NCBI GenBank assembly: GCA_025060505.1
Contig: JANXBU010000005.1
Location: 22,910 to 86,909, forward strand
Source of the DNA: Candidatus Calescibacterium sp.
GTDB lineage: Bacteria; Calescibacteriota; Calescibacteriia; Calescibacteriales; Calescibacteriaceae
DNA: 64,000 bases
Reading direction: 5' to 3'
Below the pieces are notes generated by a model. The model was not told the DNA's origin. It did not search any database and worked only from the letters and a program-made list of their open reading frames with translations. Shown piece by piece: positions 27,701-36,675 of this stretch. The position numbers and the translations under genes are program-made. Every line of letters begins with the position of its first letter. Position 1 is the first letter of the stretch.

Positions 27701-29002
27701 TTAATCTTCTGATTCTTCTGAAATTGGTTCTTTCTGGTTCTGTTTCACCTTCAATGGTTCACCCCTTATGATAGAGATCGCGAATTTTACCTCCTCATCA
27801 TACTCTGGATGTTGTCTTCTTTCGAGTATTTCCTGAGGAGTCATTTCAGCAAAAGATCTTTCTTCTCCCTTTGGTTTAAATAAAATATCTGGCTGTATTC
27901 CTTTTTCTTCTATGTTCGTTCCAAGCGGGGTGTAGTAATGAGCTGTTGTCAGGCGAAGAGCTCCGCCATTTGATATAGGAATTATCGTCTGAACAGATGC
28001 CTTTCCAAATGTTCTCTGTCCAACTATTATTCCCTTCTTGTTATCTTTTATTGCACCGGCTACTATTTCTGAAGCAGAAGCAGAACCCCTGTTGACCAAA
28101 ACCACCAAAGAAACACCAGCAGGAAAATCATTCCTCTCTTTTCTACCTCGGTAATCCTTAGAGGAATTTCTACCTCTTGTTGAAACTATAACCTCATCTC
28201 CTACAAACAAGTCCCCAACCTTTATAGCTTCAGAAAGGAGTCCACCCGGATTATTTCGCAGATCAAGAATAACCCCCTTTATTTTACCTTCGTATAGACC
28301 GGATTTCTTTAAAGTATCCAGCAGATCATCGGAAGTTCTCTCCTGAAAATTTGTGAGCCTAACATATAGTATATCCTTTTCTATTGTGGATGCCCTGACA
28401 CTTTTGACCTTTATTATATCGCGTATGAGTTCAATATCTTTCGGTTCATCCCAACCACTACGTTCAATTGTTATAACAACCTTTGTACCTTTCTGTCCCC
28501 TCAGGCGTCTTACAGCATCTTGAACAGTCATATCTCTCGTAGGTTCCCCATCTATCTTTATAATTCTATCTCCCGGAAGTATTCCAGCTCTCCAAGCTGG
28601 TGTATCCTCAATTGGTGTTATAACCAAAATGTAATAATCTTTCTTGGTTATCTCTATACCAAGCCCACCGAACTGTCCACGAGTTTCTACCTCCATATCC
28701 TTTAACTCAGCTGGAGACATGTATGCTGAAAATGGATCAAGAGAGTTGACCATCCACTTTATAGCTCTCATTATAAGCTCTTCATCTGAAACCTCATAGA
28801 CATAGTTATCGGATACCTTTTTCATAACTTCGTTGAACAAGTTTATTTTTTCATATATTGACTGATCTGTTGCGCTCTTCCTGTTACTCTCTTCAGCTCC
28901 TATATTTGAAGATAACTTCCAGAAACTGAAAGCAGAAAAAGAAAATAAAACCACAATAAGCCAATCCTTAAAAGAGCCCTTAAATTTTTTATCCATAACC
29001 AT
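27701..29002 (-). CDS. ctpA: C-terminal processing protease (S41, CtpA-type)
   Basis: A periplasmic serine protease that trims C-termini. The 433-aa protein has an N-terminal signal anchor (about 14-30), a PDZ domain (about 110-185, GGLGIEITKKDYY) and the S41 domain with the Ser/Lys dyad, probably Ser309 (RGSASASEIVAGA) and Lys334 (TFGKASVQ). The last 40 residues are charged. Two in-frame ATGs two codons apart (29002, 28996) are both possible starts. A 14-base AT palindrome covers the stop region. Confidence 0.93.
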   Translation of the reverse strand: MVMDKKFKGSFKDWLIVVLFSFSAFSFWKLSSNIGAEESNRKSATDQSIYEKINLFNEVMKKVSDNYVYEVSDEELIMRAIKWMVNSLDPFSAYMSPAELKDMEVETRGQFGGLGIEITKKDYYILVITPIEDTPAWRAGILPGDRIIKIDGEPTRDMTVQDAVRRLRGQKGTKVVITIERSGWDEPKDIELIRDIIKVKSVRASTIEKDILYVRLTNFQERTSDDLLDTLKKSGLYEGKIKGVILDLRNNPGGLLSEAIKVGDLFVGDEVIVSTRGRNSSKDYRGRKERNDFPAGVSLVVLVNRGSASASEIVAGAIKDNKKGIIVGQRTFGKASVQTIIPISNGGALRLTTAHYYTPLGTNIEEKGIQPDILFKPKGEERSFAEMTPQEILERRQHPEYDEEVKFAISIIRGEPLKVKQNQKEPISEESED

Positions 29003-29256
29003 AAATTGTATTCATCTTGCAAAAATTCAGAAAAAATCCAGACTTTTTTCAATTTATATCCTTCGATTATTTCAGAAATACAAATTCATCAACGTTAAAA
29101 ATAAAGATTATAATATCCACAAGTTGTATATCCATATAATGTCGATTCCTTACTTTGTAACCAGAGAATCTTTTCTGTTCTTAAATCTATTCACTCGTAT
29201 ATAGAAAGTTAATTAATAATCTCGTAGTAGCAACAAGAACATCAGATCTGGACAAT

Positions 29257-30126
29257 TCATTGAATAATACCGTGCTTTTTCAGAAACCTCTCGATCTCAG
29301 GGTTTATCTTGTCTGGAAATTCAAGCGGAGTGTAGTGAGAACCGTTTTCAACCTCGAATACTTCTGCATCTTTTATTTTATGAGCCATCTCAAGAGCAAA
29401 TCTTTCTGGTGTGAAAAGATCTCTTGTTCCATATATCACAAGTGCTGGACATTTTATCTTCTCAAGAACATCCTCGGCATTGTGCTTACCAAGTTCTCTG
29501 AAATTCTTAACATATTCTTTCATATCAAGCGATAACCAAGCTAAGACGAGTTCCCTTGCTACATCCCTATACTCGCTCATTGTAAATACACCTATTGATG
29601 AAGCTAATTTGAGTATTACACTTCTTTTTGCCAATATTCTTGCGGCTGGAAAGAACATACGAAATCCATCTTTCATAAAGTGAAAAAATATCTGCCATAC
29701 AAAGTTCGGTATTCTACCATTGAAAGCTTTCTCAAAGGGTTTTCCAGCAACACCGTTTATAAGTACCATTGCTCTGAATATATCAGAATGATTCCTGTAA
29801 AATTCAAGACATAACTGCACCCCCATACTCCATCCGAAAAATACTGCTTTCTTTACTCCAAAGTGCTCTATTATAACTTCAAGATCTCTTGCGTGATGTT
29901 CTATCTTGTAGTTTTTCTTTTTGGGTCTTTCACTTTTGTATAGTCCTCTGTAATCCCAAGAAATAAACCTTATTTTTGTTTGAAACTTATCTAATATAGG
30001 TCTCCATGCTCTTATGTCTCCGCCAAGTCCGTTGCAGAGTATAGCTACATCTTGCGCTCCACCTACATCATAAACAGTGAGATAAGTACCATCCCAACTC
30101 CTTAAAACCTTCTCTTTTATATCCAT
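29257..30126 (-). CDS. Alpha/beta hydrolase
   Basis: The 289-aa cytoplasmic protein has the canonical order: oxyanion-hole CNGLGGDIRAW, nucleophile elbow GWSMGVQ, acid GTRDLFTP and base GSHYTPLE. This matches esterase/lipase-type or non-haem peroxidase-like hydrolases. The substrate is not predictable. I use the ATG at 30124-30126 rather than the TTG directly before it. Flanked by AT-rich gaps on both sides, it is not in an evident operon. Confidence 0.88.
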   Translation of the reverse strand: MDIKEKVLRSWDGTYLTVYDVGGAQDVAILCNGLGGDIRAWRPILDKFQTKIRFISWDYRGLYKSERPKKKNYKIEHHARDLEVIIEHFGVKKAVFFGWSMGVQLCLEFYRNHSDIFRAMVLINGVAGKPFEKAFNGRIPNFVWQIFFHFMKDGFRMFFPAARILAKRSVILKLASSIGVFTMSEYRDVARELVLAWLSLDMKEYVKNFRELGKHNAEDVLEKIKCPALVIYGTRDLFTPERFALEMAHKIKDAEVFEVENGSHYTPLEFPDKINPEIERFLKKHGIIQ

Positions 30127-30349
30127 CAATGAAAATTATAAAAAAGTTCAGCTCTCTTATTTTCAACACACAAACTCGCGTGCAAGCAGATATGCTTGGC
30201 TTTCTTTCTATTCAATTACTCAAATACCCTTTCTTTATTTATTCTTCTATTTATTACAACAATCATTTATTCATTCAGTCATTTATTCATCCAGTACATC
30301 ATTTGTTCAATATTCTTCTCAACATTCATTTAACATTCTTCTTATAAAG

Positions 30350-30399
30350 TTCAAATAAATTCTTGCTTTTCTCTTTCAAATAAATTCTTGCTTTTCTCT
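30350..30399. repeat. Perfect 25-bp tandem duplication upstream of rplU
   Basis: Two identical adjacent 25-base copies (30350-30374, 30375-30399) begin ttcaaataaa and end gcttttctct. They lie immediately ahead of the putative rplU promoter, so copy number could alter upstream promoter sequence. No spacer separates the copies, so this is not a CRISPR fragment. Confidence 0.9.
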
Positions 30400-30405
30400 T
30401 ATTGT

Positions 30406-30432
30406 TTGAAAAAACATATTAAAATGTAAAAT
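30406..30432 (+). promoter_or_regulatory. Possible rplU promoter adjoining the start codon
   Basis: TTGAAA (30406-30411) and TAAAAT (30427-30432) are 15 bases apart, and the second hexamer ends four bases before the rplU ATG. The spacing is slightly short. There is no Shine-Dalgarno site. Confidence 0.3.
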
Positions 30433-30436
30433 CTTT

Positions 30437-30769
30437 ATGGAAGCTATAATAAAAGTCGGAGGGAAGCAGTACAAGGTTTCTGAAGGAAGTGTCATAAAAA
30501 CAGAAAAGTTAAATAACCTGAACGAAGGGGAAACATTTGAGATAAAAGATGTGCTAGCTATAATTAATAACCAGAAGATTGTTGCTGGAAAACCTAATGT
30601 TGATGGAGCAAGTGTTGTTGTAAAAAAGCTGGAAGATGGTAAAGGAAAGAAAATAATTGTATTCAAATTCAAAAGAAAGAAAAGATATAGAAGAAAATAC
30701 GGACACCGCCAGTGGTACTCACTACTTAAAGTAGAAAAGATAAACTGGGAGGAAAAGCAGAATGCATGA
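30437..30769 (+). CDS. rplU: 50S ribosomal protein L21
   Basis: A 110-aa large-subunit protein. It opens MEAIIKVGGKQYKVSEGS and ends with the family signature KRKKRYRRKYGHRQWYSLLK. The expected partner rpmA (L27) is absent; instead a ThiF/MoeB gene overlaps the last eight bases. Confidence 0.96.
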   Translation: MEAIIKVGGKQYKVSEGSVIKTEKLNNLNEGETFEIKDVLAIINNQKIVAGKPNVDGASVVVKKLEDGKGKKIIVFKFKRKKRYRRKYGHRQWYSLLKVEKINWEEKQNA

Positions 30770-31619
30770 TAACAACAGATTGAAGGATGACAGCAGACTA
30801 AAAAACATAAAACTAACAGATGAAATGATCACGAGATACTCCCGTCAGATAATACTCGATGAAGTAAGTGGTATTGGACAGAAAAAAATTCTTGCTTCAA
30901 GCGTTTTCATAGCTGGAACGGGAGGTCTCGGAGTTCCAGTTGCAATGTACCTTGTAGCAGCTGGAGTTGGAAAAGTTGCAATCTCTGATTTTGACAATGT
31001 AGATCTTTCTAACCTTCAAAGACAAGTTCTTTACTCCACAGAAGATATAGGAAAGCCAAAAGTAGAAGTAGCATATGAAAAATTGAAGAAACTTAATCCA
31101 GATGTGGAAATAGTAAAAATCAACGAAAAATTAAGCGCATCAAACATAATGAACCTAATTAAAGATTATGATATTGTTGTAGATGGTTCTGACAACTTCC
31201 CAGCAAGGTATGCTGTATCTGATGCATGTGTTATTTTGGGAAAACCCTACATCTACGGAAGCGTTCTGAGATTTGAGGGTCAGGTTTCAACATTCGTTCC
31301 AACAGAAGGAGCTTGTTACAGGTGCCTCTACCCTGAACCTCCTCCGCCGGGAGTTATGCCATCGTGTCAGGAAGCAGGTGTTCTTGGAGTTGTTCCCGGA
31401 ATAATAGGACTTCTACAAGCTAATGAAGTACTGAAAATGATTCTCGGAATAGGTGAGCCACTTATGAATAAACTCCTTGTGTTCGATGCTCTTTCTTCAA
31501 ACTTTGAAATATTCAAAATAAGAAAAAGAAAAGACTGTCCAGCTTGTGGAACCAACCCAACAATAAAAACCCCGCAAGACATAGAATACTGGTGCTCGGT
31601 AAGATTTGGCTCCGCATAG
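30762..31619 (+). CDS. ThiF/MoeB-family E1-like adenylyltransferase
   Basis: Activates the C-terminal glycine of a ubiquitin-like sulfur carrier (ThiS or MoaD) by adenylation. The 285-aa protein has the entry motif ITRYSRQIILDEVSGIGQ, nucleotide-binding GTGGLGVPVA, and SDFDNVDLSNLQRQ. The zinc site has Cys pairs CYRC and CPAC, and a conserved MPSCQEAGVLGVVPG loop. ThiF and MoeB cannot be told apart here. It overlaps rplU by eight bases, so translation is probably coupled to ribosomal protein synthesis. Confidence 0.92.
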   Translation: MHDNNRLKDDSRLKNIKLTDEMITRYSRQIILDEVSGIGQKKILASSVFIAGTGGLGVPVAMYLVAAGVGKVAISDFDNVDLSNLQRQVLYSTEDIGKPKVEVAYEKLKKLNPDVEIVKINEKLSASNIMNLIKDYDIVVDGSDNFPARYAVSDACVILGKPYIYGSVLRFEGQVSTFVPTEGACYRCLYPEPPPPGVMPSCQEAGVLGVVPGIIGLLQANEVLKMILGIGEPLMNKLLVFDALSSNFEIFKIRKRKDCPACGTNPTIKTPQDIEYWCSVRFGSA

Positions 31620-31771
31620 TTCAAAAATCATCGCATACTGAAAAAAGATATACCAAATACCTTTCTAATCTAAAGAAACCCGCCACACTCTGCTTTAATG
31701 CAATCATAGAAGAGAACAAAAGGTATAGTCTTTGAATTATCAGAGAACTTCAAGTCTTTGAAACAAAGATG

Positions 31772-33160
31772 TTATACTTCAATGAACTTTCTGAAATTAG
31801 CTATGAATTTATCTTTCTCTCCGTAAAAATCTCCACTTGTCATAAAAACAACCGAGATCTTTTTATTTTTGATTTTTGAATTTGCTACATAATCTATAAT
31901 CTTATCAGCAACATTTTCAGAATACACAGCATATATACCTTTGCTCTGAAGATATGAAACTATATCTGAAGGATCCAATCTTTTCTCTTGAGGAATCTTC
32001 TCTTCTCTGAATATTTTCCCTATAAATACAGCATCAGCAAGTTCAAAAGCTTTTTTGAAACCTTCCTGATGAACTTTTGTTCTAGAAGTATATGAGCGCG
32101 GTTCAAATGCCACTATTATAGTATCAAAAAATTCTCTCAGAGACCTTATACCAGATTCAATCTCAGTCGGATGATGGGCAAAATCATCTACAACATAAAA
32201 ATTCTGAGAAGAATATAAAACTTCAAGTCTTCTCTTTACTCCTTGAAAATCTCGAAGATATTCACCGAACTCATCTGGACGAATTATATCGTTTGTTAAG
32301 GCAAAAACAGCAATGGCGTTCAGTATATTGTGCCTTCCAAATGTTCTCAAATTGAAATCTATGTCGTATCTGTTTATACGGAAATTATATTTTCCATCTA
32401 AAATCTCAATTTTCGTTGGATAAAAATCCGCCGGATTTTCATAATGATACGAGAATTTTTGTTTCACATTAGAATCGGAAGTTATCTGCTGAACAACCTG
32501 AGAATTGAAATAAGAAAGTCTGTAATCAACCATCTTTGCAAAATCTGAGAAAGCTTTTTTATAATCCTCAAAGCTCTGGTACATATCTACATGATCTACT
32601 TCAACAGGACCGATGACTGCTCTCTTTGGTTTGAAATGGAAAAACTTAGGTCTTTTATCAAAGAAGGAAGTGTTGTATTCATCTCCTTCAATAACGAATA
32701 TATCACCAGAACCAACCTTTGCACTTACTCCAAAATTTATTGGGATTCCTCCTACCAAAAAAGATGGATTATATCCAGCTCTCCAAAGAACATAAGTTGC
32801 AAGGGAAGTTGTCGTTGTCTTACCGTGTGTTCCAGTTATAACAAAGAAATCTTTTGATCCAAAAAATTCATTTATTATATCTGGATAAGAGTAAAGTTTT
32901 TTGCCAATAGCTTGAGCTTCAAGAACTTCTATGTTATCTCTACCCACTGAGTTTCCAACAACAACTATATCTTTATCTTTGACATTTTCTGGAGAGAATT
33001 GAAAAGTCTTTATACCGTACCTTGAAAGCTGCGTAGAAATCGGAGGAAAAAACATAGAGTCTGACCCAGAGACATCAAAACCAAGTTCCTTGAGAATAAC
33101 CGCAACTCCCCCCATAGCGGTTCCGCAAACTCCAATTATATGCACCTTTCCCTTGCTCAT
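31772..33160 (-). CDS. mpl: UDP-N-acetylmuramate:tripeptide ligase Mpl
   Basis: Attaches recycled murein tripeptide to UDP-MurNAc in the cytoplasm. The 462-aa Mur-ligase protein has VHIIGVCGTAMGGVAVI, the ATP-binding ITGTHGKTTTTSLA, and the Mpl-specific EGDEYNTSFFDKRPKFFHF, which distinguishes it from MurC. DDFAHHPTEI follows. I use the ATG at 33158-33160; a longer TTG start at 33193 would add 11 atypical residues. It follows uvrC and the transglutaminase gene on the same strand with small gaps (33 and 80 bases). Confidence 0.92.
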   Translation of the reverse strand: MSKGKVHIIGVCGTAMGGVAVILKELGFDVSGSDSMFFPPISTQLSRYGIKTFQFSPENVKDKDIVVVGNSVGRDNIEVLEAQAIGKKLYSYPDIINEFFGSKDFFVITGTHGKTTTTSLATYVLWRAGYNPSFLVGGIPINFGVSAKVGSGDIFVIEGDEYNTSFFDKRPKFFHFKPKRAVIGPVEVDHVDMYQSFEDYKKAFSDFAKMVDYRLSYFNSQVVQQITSDSNVKQKFSYHYENPADFYPTKIEILDGKYNFRINRYDIDFNLRTFGRHNILNAIAVFALTNDIIRPDEFGEYLRDFQGVKRRLEVLYSSQNFYVVDDFAHHPTEIESGIRSLREFFDTIIVAFEPRSYTSRTKVHQEGFKKAFELADAVFIGKIFREEKIPQEKRLDPSDIVSYLQSKGIYAVYSENVADKIIDYVANSKIKNKKISVVFMTSGDFYGEKDKFIANFRKFIEV

Positions 33161-33240
33161 TACTTTGTCAATTTTGTCAAAACCTTTGAACAAAACATTT
33201 TTTTTGAAATTTTAGAATTTTACTGTATGTCTTCTATTAT

Positions 33241-34647
33241 TCAGGTCTTCCATTCAATAAAAGTTATTTTGATTTTCCCAACATATTTGAGAACTTCAAT
33301 CCATTCTGAAACATTTCCATCGCCAATCTTTATTCTCAGAATATCGGCAGGAAAGAGTCCCCAGGTTGGGTCAAAGCTTATCCATTTTTCCCCATCGTAG
33401 AATTCAACCCAAGCGTGATAGAAAAATGCTCCTTCGTTGTAAACAAGACCAAAGGCTACACGGGAAGGAATTTTCAGAGCTCTTAAAATTGCAACAGACA
33501 AAATCGCATGCTCATTACAATCACCCCTGCGAGACCTCAGAACCTCAACAGCTGATGGCATAGATAAAACAGATACTTTTTCCAAATTCCCGTAGACCCA
33601 GTCAGATACAGATTTTGCTATCTCCACAGGATTCTTTTTTCCAGAAGAAATTTGTCTCGCTAATCTCCTTATCTCCTCCGAATCTGATTCTATCAAAGGT
33701 TCCGGCAAAATATAAGAAGAAGAAACAGATTTTTCATAAAGGTACTCCTTCCTCAAAGAAACATAGAATTTTTCTCCATCTTTTGATACTGTTTGAAATG
33801 GTAAAAACTCAGCAACTCTATCGACTCCCTCAACTAAAAGCTTCACATAAGTTATATCTCTTCTGTCTTTAGTCGGAAGACTTCCCTCAGCTCTTGAAGA
33901 TGTTGAAAATATTATATCAACATCTGTTTTCAAAGAAGAGATAACATCTTCATAGTTAGATTTCAGAAGCTCAATTCCAGCAGGCCCCTCCTCCTTTACA
34001 AAATCTCCTGTATCCGAAAAATATAATTTGGAAACTATTCCGGCATACGATTTTGAAAAAACTATAAGCCCTGCTGCATCCTTCTTTTCATATTTTATTT
34101 TGAGAATATCAAATTTCAGAACAGATGGATCAAAGTATGGAATTTCTAAACCATCTTGATAATTCCCTAAGATGATTTTATTGCTCAAAAGAAATATATA
34201 AGCTGCTCCGGTATAAACTTTATTTTTGATTTCAATCTCTTTTATCGTTGGTCCAATTCTCAGACTGAGTTTCCCACCATAAACTCTTCCGATAATAGAG
34301 TTCTTAGAGTCGTTAGTTTCAAGATCAAACACGAAATTTTTTAGGGAAAAATCGGGTTCTTTGTACCAAACAAGACTTGTTTTCACTTCTCTTGAGCTAC
34401 CAAGCGCCCTTATAATCATATTCATGTTTTCTTGTATCATATTCCCTTTCACCCTAAAAACAGCATAACCTATTGTAAGGCCTTGCAAGTTTATTTTCTG
34501 CCAGAGTTCATATTCCTGATTGAAGGTTACCCGCTGTATTTCGGTTTTTGTTTCGCCTTTACTTTTCAGCTTCTGGCAATTAAGAGAAAAGGAAAGCAAA
34601 AAAAATGGCAATACAACAGATATGACAAGATTACGAGATGAGAGCAT
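33241..34647 (-). CDS. Exported transglutaminase-like protein
   Basis: The 468-aa protein has an N-terminal hydrophobic leader ending LSFSLNC24, possibly a lipoprotein signal although the residues before the Cys are not canonical. Residues 45-340 are beta-rich with no family I recognise. The C-terminal transglutaminase-like domain shows the Cys-His-Asp triad in RRGDCNEHAILSVAILRAL, FYHAWVEFYDGEKW and ISFDPTWG. Bacterial members often act as proteases or peptide-bond enzymes in the periplasm. It lies between uvrC and mpl; a link to cell-wall peptide handling is only a guess. Confidence 0.85.
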   Translation of the reverse strand: MLSSRNLVISVVLPFFLLSFSLNCQKLKSKGETKTEIQRVTFNQEYELWQKINLQGLTIGYAVFRVKGNMIQENMNMIIRALGSSREVKTSLVWYKEPDFSLKNFVFDLETNDSKNSIIGRVYGGKLSLRIGPTIKEIEIKNKVYTGAAYIFLLSNKIILGNYQDGLEIPYFDPSVLKFDILKIKYEKKDAAGLIVFSKSYAGIVSKLYFSDTGDFVKEEGPAGIELLKSNYEDVISSLKTDVDIIFSTSSRAEGSLPTKDRRDITYVKLLVEGVDRVAEFLPFQTVSKDGEKFYVSLRKEYLYEKSVSSSYILPEPLIESDSEEIRRLARQISSGKKNPVEIAKSVSDWVYGNLEKVSVLSMPSAVEVLRSRRGDCNEHAILSVAILRALKIPSRVAFGLVYNEGAFFYHAWVEFYDGEKWISFDPTWGLFPADILRIKIGDGNVSEWIEVLKYVGKIKITFIEWKT

Positions 34648-34680
34648 AGGGAAATATTTTATGGAAATTACAAAGAAGAC

Positions 34681-36264
34681 TCAAATTTGCGATACAATCT
34701 TTGTTGAGCTTTTGACGGCAAATCTTTTAGCTCTATTGTGTGCTGCATCTCTTAGTCGAAGGATAAAAGAAAGAAGCTTGCCCTTTGGTTTTATCTCCTG
34801 ACCATCGTATATCAGAGTTATCATTCTTGTGTTTCTATTTTCTTTTTTTACACACGCGAATGGAATCTTCAAACCAACAGAATTCATGACAGATTTTGCT
34901 GCAGAGTAATGTCCCTTTCCTCCATCTATTAGTATAAAGTCTGGTGCAGGAACATCTTTCTGAGAAATCACATCTTTTAGTCTTCTTTCAAGAACATTTT
35001 TGAGTGCCATAATATCATCATAGCTGTATTTATCAACTTTATATAGCCTGATACGATCTGGGACAATCTTACCAAACTCGAAATGAACTTTGACCCCAAC
35101 CAAATTTTTTCCTCCGAAATTTGAAAAATCATACACCTCTATTCTTTTTGGAACTTCCTGAAGCATCAGGAATTTTGAGAATTCCTCATGTGTTCTTACA
35201 AGCTCAGAATCTTTATCTCGCATCTGGAGTATATGTTCAAGGGCACTCTTTTTAGCAAAAGCGAGAATTTCTTTTTCCTCATCAGATTTAGGAGGTCTGA
35301 AAACAAAAGTTCCAATCTTTTTTTCGGTTTCAAATACTTCAGATACACATTGTGAAACATCTGACAATTGTGTAAAAACCATTGAAACCAATTCTTCCAA
35401 ATCTTGTCCACCATATCTGTATACACCTCCGTAGCTCCCAAAGAATCTCCCATCTCTAACTTTCACTCCCGAAACCCCGACTTTATCTCCAAAAATTTCA
35501 ACGGAAATGTAATCCGATGCTCTGTAATCTTCGAAGACAACTCTTTTGTAGTCAAGAGTTCTCAGAAGAGTATTGAGCTGATCTCTGTATTTCGCAGCGA
35601 GTTCAAAGTTTTCTTTCTCAGATTCAGCCCACATTCTTTCTTCAATTTGCTTTATTACCTCCTTGAACCTTCCGCGCAAAAAATCAGAACACATAGAAAC
35701 CTTTTTCATATACTCAGTCCTATCGACCTTATATGCACAGGGAGCCGGACATAAAGAAATCTGGCCGTCAAGACATGGTCTTTGAGCTTTCCTGAACATT
35801 TTGAATTTCTGCTCAGTACAGGAACGAATATTGAAAACACGTCTTACACATTCAAAAAGTTCTCTTGCATCCTTCGCATTAAACGGACCAAAGTACAAAG
35901 AAGGATCTCTTCTGAGAATTCTTGTTATAGCTACGGAAGGAAATTCAAAATCCATATTTAGCTTTATATATTTTATGCCCCTCGTATCTTTTATTTTCAC
36001 ATTGTATTTCGGGAGATTTTGTAATATGAGTCTTTGCTCCAAAAATATGGCATCCTCTTCAGATGGTGTAATTATCCATTTTACCTCATCAGCTTCCTCA
36101 ATTATCTTTGGAACACTTTCTCTTGAATCTGTAAGGTCAACATAAGCTTTCAATCTTTCTCTTATGTTCTTTGATTTTCCAACATATATTGGTTTTCCCG
36201 CGGAAAGGAAAATGTACACACCCGGACTTTGTGGTGCAAGCGAAATCTTTGAGCGATCCAACAT
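34681..36264 (-). CDS. uvrC: Excinuclease ABC subunit C without the C-terminal HhH domain
   Basis: Makes the dual incisions in nucleotide excision repair. The 527-aa protein has the N-terminal GIY-YIG nuclease (GVYIFLSAGKPIYVGKS), a Cys-containing linker (CLDGQISLCPAPC) and the UvrB-interacting UVR helix (FELAAKYRDQLNTLL). The RNase H-like 5' nuclease follows, with EVYDFSNFGGKNLVG, FILIDGGKGHYSAA and RDAAHNRAKRFA. Typical UvrC is about 600 aa and ends with a tandem helix-hairpin-helix domain; here the protein stops about 13 residues after the last motif. Only 33 bases separate it from the next gene, so no HhH coding remnant fits. Confidence 0.93.
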   Translation of the reverse strand: MLDRSKISLAPQSPGVYIFLSAGKPIYVGKSKNIRERLKAYVDLTDSRESVPKIIEEADEVKWIITPSEEDAIFLEQRLILQNLPKYNVKIKDTRGIKYIKLNMDFEFPSVAITRILRRDPSLYFGPFNAKDARELFECVRRVFNIRSCTEQKFKMFRKAQRPCLDGQISLCPAPCAYKVDRTEYMKKVSMCSDFLRGRFKEVIKQIEERMWAESEKENFELAAKYRDQLNTLLRTLDYKRVVFEDYRASDYISVEIFGDKVGVSGVKVRDGRFFGSYGGVYRYGGQDLEELVSMVFTQLSDVSQCVSEVFETEKKIGTFVFRPPKSDEEKEILAFAKKSALEHILQMRDKDSELVRTHEEFSKFLMLQEVPKRIEVYDFSNFGGKNLVGVKVHFEFGKIVPDRIRLYKVDKYSYDDIMALKNVLERRLKDVISQKDVPAPDFILIDGGKGHYSAAKSVMNSVGLKIPFACVKKENRNTRMITLIYDGQEIKPKGKLLSFILRLRDAAHNRAKRFAVKSSTKIVSQI

Positions 36265-36675
36265 CTATTCATTAAAATTATTATTCCTAAATGGTATATC
36301 GCAAAGTTTGTATTTTCTTATTTTTGAACTAAGGAAATTTATATAGTATAAGATCATATCAATGCTCCAAGATCCTTTCGCTTTAAGCTTATTAACTTAG
36401 TAGCAAGCTCAACTGCTTCTCTTAAAAGATCAAAATTACATCTCAGATATGTTTTTTGAACAAATATACAAGCACTCTTGAAAAATTCTCAGCGGTTTTG
36501 TTACCTCATTATGTGACGGAACAATCAGTTTACCTATCTCAAATATTTATCATCTATTGCATATCTATTTTGACGATATAATTTTGCAACGAATTGTTTT
36601 TAGAGAAGATATTTCCTACCACTGATATTTTTTAGCCAGAGAGTATTCAGTATTTGCGAAAAGAGATAGAATTTT
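36265..36675. other. Gap of 411 bases, possibly holding a decayed gene
   Basis: No intact gene is present. The minus strand from about 36660 to 36356 holds several short protein-like pieces in different frames, listed separately as a possible pseudogene. The rest (36265-36350) is AT-rich with nothing recognisable. Confidence 0.4.
36354..36660 (-). pseudogene. Possible eroded gene, several frames
   Basis: Successive minus-strand pieces read like protein but change frame: FANTEYSLAKKYQW, then KQFVAKLYRQNRYAIDDKYLR-like sequence, then IGKLIVPSHNEV, then NKTAENFSRVLVYLFKK, and finally FDLLREAVELATKL up to a TGA at 36354-36356. One junction falls in a run of six A. Joined they would make about 100 residues downstream of the DUF885 gene. 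No family is recognised, and AT-rich DNA easily yields such fragments, so this is tentative. Confidence 0.22.

Larger units (their letters stand above)
30127..30436. other. AT-rich spacer before rplU with a 25-bp duplication
   Basis: This 310-base region has no gene. Its first half is full of imperfect catttattca-like repeats (about 30240-30335). A perfect 25-bp tandem duplication lies at 30350-30374 and 30375-30399. A possible rplU promoter follows at 30406-30432. Confidence 0.6.

Noticed and set aside
30350..30399. CRISPR-like repeat
   Set aside because: The two 25-bp copies are directly adjacent with no spacer and there are only two.
33161..33193. Double TTGACA just upstream of mpl as a promoter
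   Set aside because: The hexamers lie within about 25 bases of the ATG, leaving no room for a -10 and transcription start before the start codon.
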